Positions 54,396 through 64,000 of a stretch of DNA of 64,000 nt are shown in pieces (position 1 is the first letter of the stretch; every line of letters begins with the position of its first letter). The translations under genes and the position numbers were made by a program. The notes below the pieces were generated by a model. It saw only the letters and a list, made by a program, of their open reading frames with translations, was not told the DNA's origin and made no database searches. Where the stretch lies: the NCBI GenBank assembly GCA_011947345.1, contig JAAVTG010000246.1, positions 1 through 64,000 of the forward strand. The letters are read 5' to 3'. The stretch comes from Phytophthora quininea. Its lineage: Eukaryota > Oomycota > Peronosporomycetes > Peronosporales > Peronosporaceae.

Positions 54396-56060
54396 ATGTT
54401 TGAGCGCCAGCCTCTTGAAAGTCACCCATCGACGAACTACTTCAATCACTACGACCCCGCTGGGGACCACGAAGGAGATTGGGACGTCCGCAGGCTGCTG
54501 GATCGTGGAGAAGCTCTTCCCCACGTGTACTACTTGGTGGAGTGGAACTATACTCCTATTCAGATGACGTATGAGTGGCCCGAAAGTCTTCGCGATGTTT
54601 ACTGGTGCATGAACCAGGTAAATGCTTGGATTGCTGCTGGTCGTCGCGAGACCTTCATCAAGTTTTACTCGAAGAATTACCGCGAGGCTGGGGCGTCAGA
54701 TAGCAACTGGTGCTTTCTGCACGCCCTTCAAGCGGCATCTGTTCACTGCCATGGCATTTCGAATGCTATCAGGATGATCACCATTGTGATCACGGAGCTT
54801 TGCATCGGCTTCGTCGTCGGAACTGGTGATGGCATACGAATGAATCTTCCGGGATCGAAGATTGGAGTCTGGTATCCTGGTCATATCCTGGCACAGGCCA
54901 AGATTATTATCCTTGGCCTGCCAAAACAAATCGTTCCAGTAGAAAGGGTGATTCCAATTGAGGCCCAGCGGGTGTTGGAGAAGATGCAGGACTTGGTGGA
55001 GTTGATGGCCAATCGGCAGAAAGACGACAAGGAAGGGAAAGTGCGGAAAGCCACCAAGATCCTCAAAATGTTGCAGGTATCGCACAAGGCGTCGATGCTG
55101 TCGTGGGTGTACGTGTCCGCTGAAGCGCTAGAGGAGACGAAAAACATTCTGCTGCGGCTGTGGCAGTTCCTGCTCGAGAACATCCGCGTCAGACACTACA
55201 CTCTGCGCAATGTGTTCTACGAGTTGCTGTTTTATTTAGTAAAGCGGGCGGAACTTAGCGATTTGCCCTTGCTGGGCTTCGACTCGACTGTTCACACCAC
55301 TGCATCGGGAACGAAGCACTCTCACAAAGAAAGATCTTGAGTTTGGCTTAAAGCTGCGCGCCATGCTGGTTGAAACCAAGTTCTGCGTGCTGCAAACGGT
55401 GTCTGTCCGTGGCGTGATGAACAATAATCTCATGTTCTTTGTGGCACGAATGCTGTCAGTCTTGTGCTTCCGTCTCCCTTGTGTCGAGGCGCGCACATGC
55501 AAATAAAATATTGGCGTCATGAACAACATCATTTGACTTGCAAGCAAGCAGTGCGACACCTTCCTGTCGTGCTGGCAGCACTTGATTGGGAAGATTATTG
55601 TAGACTGCTGTCCACAGACAGCAACGAGATCACATCGGAAGTGAACAAGGTCACGTTGACCGAGTACTTCGACGAGTCGAAGCAGGTCGGCGGTCGACCG
55701 TGTGCGGTGGTAGTCACGGATAGCGTAGATGTCGACGATTTGTATCCGTACAACCCTCAGGAACGAGTGCGGAGGGATATTAGCTCTACGACGGTGCTAA
55801 CGGAAATGCGGCGCAAGAAGCAGAAGCGAACGCTGTCGACTGCGAGTGAGCAGGATTCTGACGGTACAACTTCTAGTGACAGCGCTGATAACGGCGAGGA
55901 CGACGAAGAACTCGTCGTTGTCATGCAGCGTGTGGCGTTCATGAAGATGCACCGACCCGAGTTCGAGGTATCGAGAAACGCGATGCGCTCATTGAAAGAA
56001 GGCATTGCGAGCTGGGGCGAAGTCGAGGTGCAGTCGATTCGAGGAGCCGTCAACGCTTAA
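54396..56060 (+). CDS. Chromodomain protein with possible Spo11/TopVIA-like stretch
   Basis: A chromodomain-like start (DWDVRRLLDRGEALPHVYYLV, then EWNYTPIQMTYEWPESL) is followed by SDSNWCFLHALQAA. From about 54,960 the pattern changes to EAQRVLEKMQDLVELMANRQ, LLRLWQFLLENIRVRHYTLR, NVFYELLFYLVKRAELSDL and, after a frame break at about 55,310, KKDLEFGLKLRAML, VLQTVSVRGVMNN. The last part resembles the winged-helix (DIYY-like Tyr) and SSRG-like features of Spo11/TopVIA, but the match is weak and from memory. The C-terminal frame (55,464-56,060) is acidic and ends ELVVVMQRVAFMKMHRPEF. It could be a junction of two fragments rather than one gene. Confidence 0.35.
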
Positions 56061-56313
56061 ATCCTGAGCCAAGGACAAACGTGAGCCCCCGCATCAACAG
56101 ACAGCTCGAGCTCGTGCAGCGAAGCCGATGAGCTGGTCGTGGTCATGCGCCGTGTGGCTTCCATCAAAGTCATCCGTCCGGCGTTTGACATGCCGAAGGA
56201 AGTGCTGGCCGACATGCGCCGTTGAAACGACCTCCAGCATTGACGAGGCGGCCTCCATGAGGCGGAGCAGGAGGCGATTTCATACTGCACGACCAGCGAC
56301 CACCACGGCAGCA
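56061..56313 (+). repeat. Diverged duplicate of the preceding C-terminal segment
   Basis: The plus strand at about 56,125-56,225 reads DELVVVMRRVASIKVIRPAF and DMPKEVLADMRR, a clear copy of ELVVVMQRVAFMKMHRPEF at about 55,905-55,995. It is a local duplication of about 215 bp. It has no start of its own. Confidence 0.6.
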
Positions 56314-56935
56314 TCACAGCCCAGCAGGGAGTTGATCTTTGTTGCGCTTCCTGAATTTCTGGTACCAGCCAGGCGAGGCTTTGAAGGCAGGATCATCGGA
56401 TCGCTCGCGAGCTTTCTCCGCGACCCACTCGTACGAGACGCACTCGCCCGACTGGACCCTCGCGTTGATCAGCTCCACCAAAGCCGTTTCAGCCTCCTTG
56501 AGCGCAGGCGAGCGTCCTCCATTCCCCATGTTCTTCTTGTCGCCGCTTTCCTCGAGGATCTTGGCGCTATTCTTGAGCCACTTGTTGACTGTCTTGACCT
56601 GCAGAACCAAGTTGTGCGCCTGCAAAAGTGAGTCTGCGCTTCCGCCGCCGATTTGTTGCCGCTCTGAATCCACCTGATCACGGATTGTTTTTCTGCCAGC
56701 GTGATCCTGGCTCCAACAGCCCTGATCTGTCCTGCTCCGAGATCGTCTTCCTCAGCACACTTGAGCGCCATTAAAAATCGCATGAATTGTTCGCGGACGC
56801 TCCTTCCTGCTTTCAGAGCAAGTGGTCTGTCGCCATCGGCATAAAACTCTTCATTGTTCAGCTCCAACACCAAGCGAATAAGCTTGGCCTCGTTCATTCC
56901 AGGGTTCTTCTTGGGGTTCTACAACAACAGCAACA
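56314..56935 (-). pseudogene. CENP-B/pogo-type HTH DNA-binding fragment
   Basis: Minus strand: GMNEAKLIRLVLELNNEEF, ITLAEKQSVIRWIQSGN (first HTH), then in another frame LQVKTVNKWLKNSAKILEES, ALVELINARVQSGECVSYEW and FKASPGWYQKFRKRN, ending with a stop at 56,314. The two-HTH arrangement with a final WxxxFxKRN is the CENP-B N-terminal and Tc5/CENPB domain of pogo-like transposases. The DDE part is missing. A 3' splice site (TTGTTGTTGTAG) before NPKKNPG suggests the gene continues to the right. Confidence 0.6.
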
Positions 56936-58000
56936 CGTTATTAGTGACAAGTTGCTTTATCGTGCACAAGACGCACCCGATCGGCCAGGAAAACACGCAG
57001 CGCAGTGACCATAATTTGCTGCATGAGCTGATCTTGCACTGGCAAGTTCTTTGTCAGCTCCTTTCGGCGAACGCCCCCACCTCTCTGCAGCAGCTGACTC
57101 CAGCCTGCAGGGCAAGTCGGTGGGCAATATTCTCGATGGCAACAACGTCGCTCGGCTGAAAACGCCTCGAACCGTCAGTATTCTTTTCCGACAAGTTGAG
57201 CGCCCATCGCGGATGTATTCCGCCACGACCGATGGCCTCCTTGTATTCGTTTAGGAGCATTGGCAGCCTGCCCTTGAAGCCCTTCTGATTCCGGGTCGAT
57301 CCGATCTTGTTTAGGAGTAGACCGACGCGTTCTCCAAAGCAGAATTCGAACTCACTCAGCTCGATGAAATAACAGCAGTCGAAGGTGTCGTCCTTGTGAA
57401 GCTCCACCAGCGGGTAGATCAGGTTGCGTGGGGCGGGCGCGAATCGAATGGCCGACGATGCATGCTGCCAGAGCTTCCCAGCTCGGCGCGAGAGCAGGTC
57501 GTCCAAGGGCTCCCACCGGACCACGGCACGGAGCTCCGCCAGGACGATGTACCGCTTGGCGTCCGGCGGCTTTAGGTGGACTTCCGTGCCGTCCAGCTGG
57601 AAGGGTCTTGTACGGGAGCTCGTACGCGGTCACCAGCGCCTCGGTCGTACCTGTGCAACAGAACTCGTCCCTGTACAGCTGCGCGACGAACGCCATGTTC
57701 ACGAGAGCGACCATGTTGACGAAAAACAGGGTCGCTGTCGAGAGCACGATGTCCAGCGCGCGCAGCTGTTTCAAGGACTTGGGGTTCACGCGGGTCTTGT
57801 TCACCGTCGCGGCGATCCCGCCGTCGCTGCTCTTCTTGCGCTTCAGCCGCGCGCACACAAGTCGTACAACGTCCACACGAAGCTGTTAGTTGTGTCCCGG
57901 GTCGGGATGTGCAGCGCGACCCTGGGACGGATCTCGCTCCGTTCCGCCCGCTGATTCCGTACCGACTGTTGGCTACACCCAACCTGAGTCTGAATATCGT
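56936..58000 (-). pseudogene. Uncharacterised gene with a membrane-type segment
   Basis: Minus-strand frames: LYDLCAR near 57,860, LRALDIVLSTATLFFVNMVA with a hydrophobic segment of about 25 residues, ALVTAYELPYKT, then after a frame change LDGTEVHLKPPDAKRYIVLA, PRNLIYPLVELHKDDTFDC, GLLLNKIGSTRNQKGFKGRL, MLLNEYKEAIGRGGIHPRW and PSDVVAIENIAHRLALQAG. It is coding in style but no family was recognised. It may be joined by introns to the HTH fragment on its left. Confidence 0.4.
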
Positions 58001-58548
58001 GAGCGACAGGGCGAGGCAGTCATCCAAGGAGCAGTAGGACAAGCTGCGGGTTAGAGCGCCAGCTCGCCTCGCGCCATCTTCGGCCAAGGTCCCAAGGCGA
58101 CCAAGCGTGGAGTGCGTGGGGACGCGGAGGACGGGTGGCAGGCTGCACAGCGCCCGCTGAAGGCTCAAGGTGAGGCGGGAGGTCGTTCCAAAGGACGGAA
58201 GTCGTGCTGGGGTGTGTTGCCCGTGAAGAAGGAAGGGGGACACGTGGAGAAGCCAGCGACGCGGCTGCGCCGGCGAGAAGGACTGACACAATTCAATTTG
58301 CGCTCTAGGACCCAAGCCAGCAGAACAGCAAGAGTCAGCGACAGGAGCAGCGACAGCTAAACCAGACAACAAGCAGTTTCTTTACTTCTACTTCCGTTCC
58401 TCCGTCCCAAGTCCGACTACACACTACACGCCTCGCTTCATACCGGAGGTACTCGACCCCGAACGGATCACCGTTCTTCTGTCTCGGCGGTGGTTGAAGC
58501 CCTAGCCAAGCTCGCGGCGGCCCAACCGTCATCCCCGCCACCGGGACA
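58001..58548 (+). repeat. Putative 5' LTR end of gypsy epsilon
   Basis: Sequence up to CACCGGGACA at 58,548 is followed by TTTGGTGGAGAAGCAGG, a string typical of a primer-binding site. About 390 bp further the gag ATG starts. The left limit of the LTR cannot be set because no second copy is inside the window. A short GT microsatellite sits at about 58,588. Confidence 0.45.
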
Positions 58549-58566
58549 TTTGGTGGAGAAGCAGGG
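58549..58566 (+). promoter_or_regulatory. Probable tRNA primer-binding site of gypsy epsilon
   Basis: TTTGGTGGAGAAGCAGG follows a CA dinucleotide at the end of the inferred LTR. TGG at the start of such sites pairs with the CCA end of a tRNA. The tRNA species was not identified. Confidence 0.5.
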
Positions 58567-58940
58567 TATCTCCGCTTGTGGAGTTGTGTGTGTGTGAGTG
58601 TGCGCCAGTTGCGCGTTGGTTCGAGACCAGGTCTCGCGTGGTAAAGTGACAGCGTCAAGCGTGATTCGCGTGTGCGCTTTGTGGAGTAGGCCGAGTTTAG
58701 TGGGCCTTTGCTAGTGGATTTCGGGAGAGCACGTCGACAAGGGTCCGTGCCACAGCCGCGCTAAGGAGCGCCCAGGGCTGTCGTGGTTTCAGGGAGCAAA
58801 GTTCAAGGAATAACGCTAGGACACAGAGCGTTCGTGGGAGAACTTTGATACTGCTTGGATAGCAGCGTGAGTACAGGGTCTGGATCAGCGTACGAGGAAC
58901 GTACGGAATACGGGAGTGAACTAGAAAGATTGGTGCAATC

Positions 58941-61248
58941 ATGTCGACCAATCCAGGTGATAACACGAAGGCGGCTGCGGTGCAGCCGGGCACGGACGTG
59001 TCCGTGGAAGTGGAGGAGCTGTCCCCTGTGTCGGGAGACTCCGAGTATGAGGAAAAGAGCGTCTTGCTGTACGACGAACAAGGACGCTTAGTACTGGATG
59101 ATAACGGGAGACCCAAATTGAGGCCTGGTCTCCTGGAAGAGGAAGAACAGGGCGCGAGTCAGGTGCCCGTGAGGAGTGAAGGAATGGCGTCTCTGTCGGA
59201 CACGGCGGCTGGAAGAGCCTCGATCCGTGAATCCCTTGCTGAGCGCCATAAGACTGGAGGAAACCCAAGAACTGAGGCCAAGCATCCGGGCAATACTCAG
59301 TGGATTTCTGAACCTGTACGTCCGAAAGAGCGCCAGGCTTTCGAGGCAGAGGTCCAAGCGCTTCGGGAAAAGCAAGCAGAGGCAGAAGCCAAGTGGAGGC
59401 CGGACATGACGGATGGTCAGCTCTTGGCGGCGGCCTACGCCTTCTCCATTCTGATGGAGGAACGGAACCTCGTCCCGATCACAAGTCGTCTCTCCAAGGA
59501 GGAGGAAGCGGAATTACTTGCACGATTTGAGAAGCCAAAGGAACCCCTGAAAGGCGTTTTCGAGGTGGAAAAGAAGCCCTCGGAGGAAGTTAAGTCAAAG
59601 TCGGATGTGTCTTTCTATGAGGCGCCGACCTCACTGAAGATGCAGAGCGGAACTATACCGGTGTACACTGGAACGGAGCCGCGTACTACAGGAACTAGTG
59701 GCGACAGGATGAAACAGCAGTGGGGCTATGGACGCAGCTACGGCTTCGGTAGTGGAACTGGAACGGCCTCGGTACCCAAGAAGACAGACTCTGTGCCGAC
59801 CGCACAAGGAAGTGAGCCAAAACAGTCTCGGTTGGAGGCGTTACTAGGCCGCCTTCCTCCGTCTCGTGTCCAGCCAGGCGCTCAACCAGGCGGCTATATG
59901 GCTGGGACTACCCCTTCCGTTCCTGTTTTACAACATGTGACCAGAGGACCCGTGACTACGACGTCCGATCACACTGCCGGGTACGGGGCTACGCCGTCGG
60001 GTAGACAAGGTTCCCTGTCATCCGGTGGTTATCTCGGAGCGTCAAAGGAAGCTACGCTACGGTGCCAACCAGTGGATACTCTGCGGTGCCTGCCTGGTCA
60101 CCAACGACTCCGTCCCTGGGACTGACGGTACCGCCGATGCCCCTGACTCGTGATGCGTTGCGCTTAGTTGACTGGTTACCTCCGTTCTTCTCGGACAGAT
60201 CCACTCCGGTCAAGGCTCGACAGTTCTGGGACGCGTTCGAGGCTAACACGGCTGTGTTGCCCGAATCTACTAGGTTGCTAGCGTTCCAGCGTGTGCTGAA
60301 GGGTGAAGCTGGTCGCAAGTGGTGGAGTTCGTCGAACATCCGTGATTTTAACGCGCTGCGTGTGCGCTTCCACAACAAGTTTGTGAGCCAATCAGCGGAT
60401 GAACTTTGGGCCAGAGTGGACGCGCTCAAGCGTGAGCGTGGGGAATCCATCGAGGAGTGGGGAGATCGAGTCTCGGATTTGTGCAACTCTCTCCATTATC
60501 AAGACCCGAAGATGCGATATCAACTGTTCTGCAAGGGCCTGCGCAACAAGGCCATCCGTGCCGTGCTCCGTACCAGCTTCGTCGACAACATCCCCGACGC
60601 CTGTGAGTTCCTGTTGCGCATGGAAATGCATCGCCCAGTGGAAGAAGATGATGAGTTCGCTGACGAGGTTACGTCCAGGGCCAATCCTGTGCTTGACGAA
60701 GTCGACAAGCGTCTTGCGCAGATGCAGTCGCTGCTTATGGCTCAGCAGATGCGGATGGAAGAACAACAGCAACAGGCGATGCGTTCGCCTCGTTCCCCGG
60801 GGAACCATGGTGCTCCGGCAGCCACCGTGGCCAACGTGGCTCCGCGACCTGCTTTGACGAACGGGTCTAGTGGACCAGGGGTGGTGAACCGTTCCGTGGG
60901 ATTCGCATGGGTCCTGACCAACGTACGCAAGAAGGAGCTACGGTCTGCGGTCGTTGCCACCGTCTTGGGCACGGTAGGGACGCTTGTCCGCGTCAGAATG
61001 GAAAATGTATCCAGTGCGGGCAGTTTGGTCATTTCGCGATGGAGTGCACGGAGCCTAGGGGCTACCGTGGGAACGGAGGTGGACGACCGCCCCGACAGCC
61101 TCCTACATGTTTTCTTTGTGAAGGCGAAGGCCATGTGGCTGCTAAGTGTCCCGACGTGGTCAAGTTCCGTGCAATGGCTAGACAGAACCCGGCAGGCGGT
61201 GTGGCTAGTGAGACGCCTAGGCCTGCGCTGCCTCCGTCCCAGCCGTGA
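58941..61248 (+). CDS. Gypsy epsilon gag with three zinc knuckles
   Basis: Frame 1 (58,941-60,125): acidic N-terminus (PGTDVSVEVEELSPVSGDSE), charged helices, then a Gly/Thr-rich linker. Frame 2 (60,062-about 60,905): retrotransposon gag capsid domain (LVDWLPPFFSDRSTPVKARQ, FQRVLKGEAGRKWW, RVRFHNKFVSQSADELWARV, SIEEWGDRVSDLC). Frame 3 (60,907-61,248): three CCHC knuckles, CGRCHRLGHGRDAC, CIQCGQFGHFAMEC and CFLCEGEGHVAAKC, stopping with TGA at 61,246. The two frame changes are each about one base and may be errors. Gag packages the element RNA into particles. Confidence 0.85.
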
Positions 61249-64000
61249 TGGGGACAGGAGGAGGGGGAAAGAAGTGTCGCTCTTTCCTCCTGTCTGGAAG
61301 CCGACACGGTGAGGAGCACGGTGGAGTCGATTGATGAAGAGACCGCCGTGGCTCCTGGGAACGGAATGGATGTGAGAACGCGTATGGATAATGTGACAGA
61401 AGATGCTGATTTAGAGACTCACGTGAAGAAGAATGTACGGTTCACTAGCGTGATCTCGAGTGACGGTGAAATTGAAGAAGCTAAGGACGCTCCTGGAAAC
61501 GTGGTTTCCGGTGAAGGAGGTCTTAATAAGGACACCTGCACGGTTGCCCTTGGCGACGCCAAGAGTGATGCGAAGCGTGTGGAAGGTGTCGAAAGAAGTG
61601 AAGTGGCGGCTGGAACGGACGAAGATCGTTCGTCGGCTAGTGATGACTCAGTGCGAGGAGGAGTAGTGGACAGTCTGGAGGCCGATGCTGCTCTGACAGC
61701 TGCCTCGACGGTACAATATCCTGCTTCGCATGTGAGAGTGTTTACCGATAGCGAGCTGGATGCTATCGAAAAAGGTCTGTGGGAGGCGACGGAGCCTGAA
61801 GCAGAAGAATATGACAAGGAAATCGAGGATCGACTGTTCCCTCTGGACAAGGTCGAACTGAAGAAGAAAATGGAGACGAACGTTGAACGATTAAAAGAGC
61901 CGTCTCTCGAATACCTGAGTGCCGTTCTAAACATCCCTATAGAAACCCTGGAACGGACCAAGGAAGCGTCCGTGGGCGAGCTTGGTACAGAAGAGTACTG
62001 GTTGAAGTGGTATCAAGACACTTTGGCAACTGCTGGGGAGGCCAAGCGCGCCAACCGTGACTTCCGTGGTGCCCTGGAGACTAAGGACCGTGCTGAAGTA
62101 AACTCCGTGGTGTTGGAGGGTGATACGGAAAGTGTGAATGGAAACGTTAAGGCCGTCTGTGAACGGTGTGCGATTGACGGTGTTCCTCGAGTTACCGGCT
62201 CGGAGCACGTCGCCGAATATGAACAGGACACGGAACTAGACTGGCCGTACCCGGACCCTCCGTCTAAGCTGCCCCATCGATGGCGAGGGGTGGCCAGACA
62301 AGCTGTCTATGAGTTGATTTGCGATGAAGTAAAAGTGTCGCCGCAGCACGAATCAAAGCCTCAAGGTCTGCACGCTGTGGTGGACCCCGACGGGACGGAC
62401 TGTTTCGATGAAGTGCTGGCTGCCGATCACCTAAGGCGACTCAGTGGTTCCATTCCTGACCGCTTGTGGGACACTATTATGAAGTACATGGAGTCAATCT
62501 TCTGGGAGAACGTTGCGATGATCTGCGCCAAGATCAAACTACGACGCGGCATTAAGGAGTTTGCGACTGAAGTTACCATTCCCGACCTGGACTGTTCTAG
62601 TCTATACACGGAACTCGATAGTAAGTGCGAACGGAAGCCTGGTCTACTCGAGTGGAAACCTGCTAGGAGTTCTGAGCCTAAGCGTGCCAACTCGAAAGGG
62701 AAGCGTTTCGTGTGCTCGATCCGAGGCGTGAAGGGTATCGAGGCTACCTCAGTAGGCTATTTAGACTGCCTCCCAGCCGAGATGCTGATAGATACGGGTG
62801 CTTTTGGCAGCTTACTCAACCGTAAGATGCTGAAACGGTTAGGACTCCGCAATGTCCCGCTGCGACCGTACCACCGTGGTCTCACTAGTGCTTCGGGACA
62901 TGGTATCAAGATTCTTGGTGAACTCGACCTTCCGTTGCGGCTTGGTTCTGTGGAAATGGTAGTTACGTTCGTGGTCGCGGAAGATTTGCATATCGACGCG
63001 ATCCTAGGGACGGACATCCTGGCTGCCTTCCGTGCGGTGATCGACATGGAGGAGCGAACCATGACGCTGAAGTCGAGTGGTGAAGTGTTCTGGTTGGGTG
63101 TGGAACAGGTGATTGATTCGCACCTGGTCCGAGCTACGGCACCTACCTTGCTTCTGCCCGGTCACCAAGTGCTGCTGGCTACCCAGGTGGACGGTGACAT
63201 CGAGTCTGGAGCCGTGGTTCTTGTGGAGCGCAGCCTGGAAGCAAACAGTCGGCTGCGGGTGGCCCGTTCGGTGTGTACCGTGCAGGACAATCAAGTGGTG
63301 GTCGAACTGTGTAATGCAACTACGAAAGAGATCTTGATAGAAAGGGGCTCCGTGGTGGCGAATACTACCGTTTTACCCGACTCGGCGTTCGCGTGGGAGC
63401 GGCCAGGGCCGTCCCCTGCCAACGTTGAACGGACTTCGATGGATAAGCCGGTTGGCAAAGTGAGCTCCGTGATCGGCCGAGTAACTACGGACGCTGACCC
63501 CGTAGCAGAAATGCCTGGTCTGACGAAAAGAGATGTGCACGAAAACAATGACGACCTAGAAGTAGATTTCTCTGGCTCAAAGCTGACGGAGGAACAGCGT
63601 GCAATCCTGCGTAAGGAACTAAACGCTTTCCGTGATCTCTTTGTGGAGACATCCAAGAAACCTGGGCGAACGGACCTCCTGGAGTTCTCGATTGACACTG
63701 GGACGCAACAGCCTATCAAGCAGCGCCCCTACCGCGTTTCTCAGGCCGAAGGAGAAGTTATGGAAGCTGAAATCCAGCAGTACCTGGAACTCGGCATCAT
63801 CCGTCCATCAACGAGTCCGTGGGCCAGTCCTGTGCTCATGATAAGGAAGCCGGACGGAGGAATCCGTTTCTGTATTGACTACCGACGACTGAACGCTGTG
63901 ACGGTCAAGGATAGCTACCCCATGCCTCTTATCGACGACATTCTGGACGTGTTGGGCAATGCCAAGCTATTTTCCACGATGGATATTGCGTCTGGGTACT
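61249..64000 (+). CDS. Gypsy epsilon pol: linker, protease and start of RT, cut by window end
   Basis: An uninterrupted frame of 917 codons runs from right after the gag TGA to the end of the window, in the same frame as the zinc knuckles. A long acidic linker (61,320-62,700) precedes the retropepsin: LPAEMLIDTGAFGSLLN with the catalytic DTG near 62,785, and IDAILGTDILAAF near 63,000. RT begins at about 63,640 with FSIDTGTQQPIKQRPYR, GIIRPSTSPWASPVLMIRK, FCIDYRRLNAV, and FSTMDIASGY at the edge. No frame breaks were seen, so this is the best-preserved element in the window and may be young. A suppressed UGA would give Gag-Pol. Confidence 0.85.

Noticed and set aside
61062..63719. Several Ser/Arg-rich minus-strand frames
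   Set aside because: They lie opposite an unbroken plus-strand pol frame with protease and RT motifs, and are antisense shadows.
1..64000. RxLR or crinkler effectors, tRNA, rRNA, CRISPR arrays
   Set aside because: Looked for signal peptide plus RxLR/EER, LFLAK-type starts, cloverleaf-like genes and regular spacer arrays; nothing convincing was seen, although short RNA genes could be missed by eye.

Overview
The window looks like nuclear DNA of an oomycete, most probably Phytophthora or a downy-mildew relative. Three compact genes with 55-75 nt GT-AG introns fill the first 5.5 kb. The remaining 58 kb is almost entirely transposable elements in various states of decay. The family mix fits oomycetes: Ty3/gypsy chromoviruses whose LTRs start TGTAACGG, MULEs with a Ulp1-like protease, hAT, piggyBac-like and pogo-like transposases. 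This is read from the sequence alone; no database search was possible.

Layout. 1-5.5 kb is the gene-dense end: an STK16-type protein kinase (minus, cut by the window edge), a divergently transcribed organellar-type 5'-3' exonuclease, and a convergent regulator with one PHD finger and three homeodomains. 5.5-11 kb holds decayed pieces: a copia RT fragment, a phospholipase-D-like ORF and a gypsy RT/RNase H fragment. 11-14.4 kb is the 3' half of a minus-strand gypsy element, with LTR, polypurine tract, chromodomain and integrase. At 14,381 a 743-bp LTR begins whose 97%-like twin starts at 28,258 in the same orientation. Between them lie plus-strand gag-like ORFs, a minus-strand RT-RNaseH-integrase-chromodomain block, a plus-strand protease, and a nearly intact MULE with a Ulp1 domain. 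From 29 to 32.4 kb there is an internally deleted gypsy element.

At 32.7 kb there is a degenerate histone-H4-like sequence. From 34 to 37.1 kb (minus) a well-preserved intron-containing gene joins a piggyBac-like DDE transposase to a YqaJ/lambda-exonuclease-type nuclease. It faces a pogo-like DDE transposase across a 14-bp palindrome. From 38.4 to 41.4 kb a second MULE is interrupted by a solo LTR with a perfect 5-bp target duplication. A gypsy chromovirus with its 5' LTR fills 41.4-46.4 kb. A 6.4-kb hAT element (47,129-53,559) sits in another LTR with an 8-bp target duplication and carries a bacterial-style phosphotransferase/P-loop kinase remnant plus other non-transposase coding material. 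From 53.7 to 58 kb are a chromodomain-containing gene with a possible Spo11-like stretch and a CENP-B-type DNA-binding fragment. The window ends inside a further gypsy element (gag, zinc knuckles, protease, start of RT).

Most striking: (i) the palindrome GAANNTTCG occurs about 25 times between 14.4 and 23.3 kb, in both the LTR and the coding parts, and was scarcely noticed elsewhere; (ii) the transposase-nuclease fusion; (iii) the hAT element with gene cargo. Caution: single-base frame breaks at C/G runs occur even in the conserved host genes, so some apparent pseudogenes may reflect sequencing or assembly errors.
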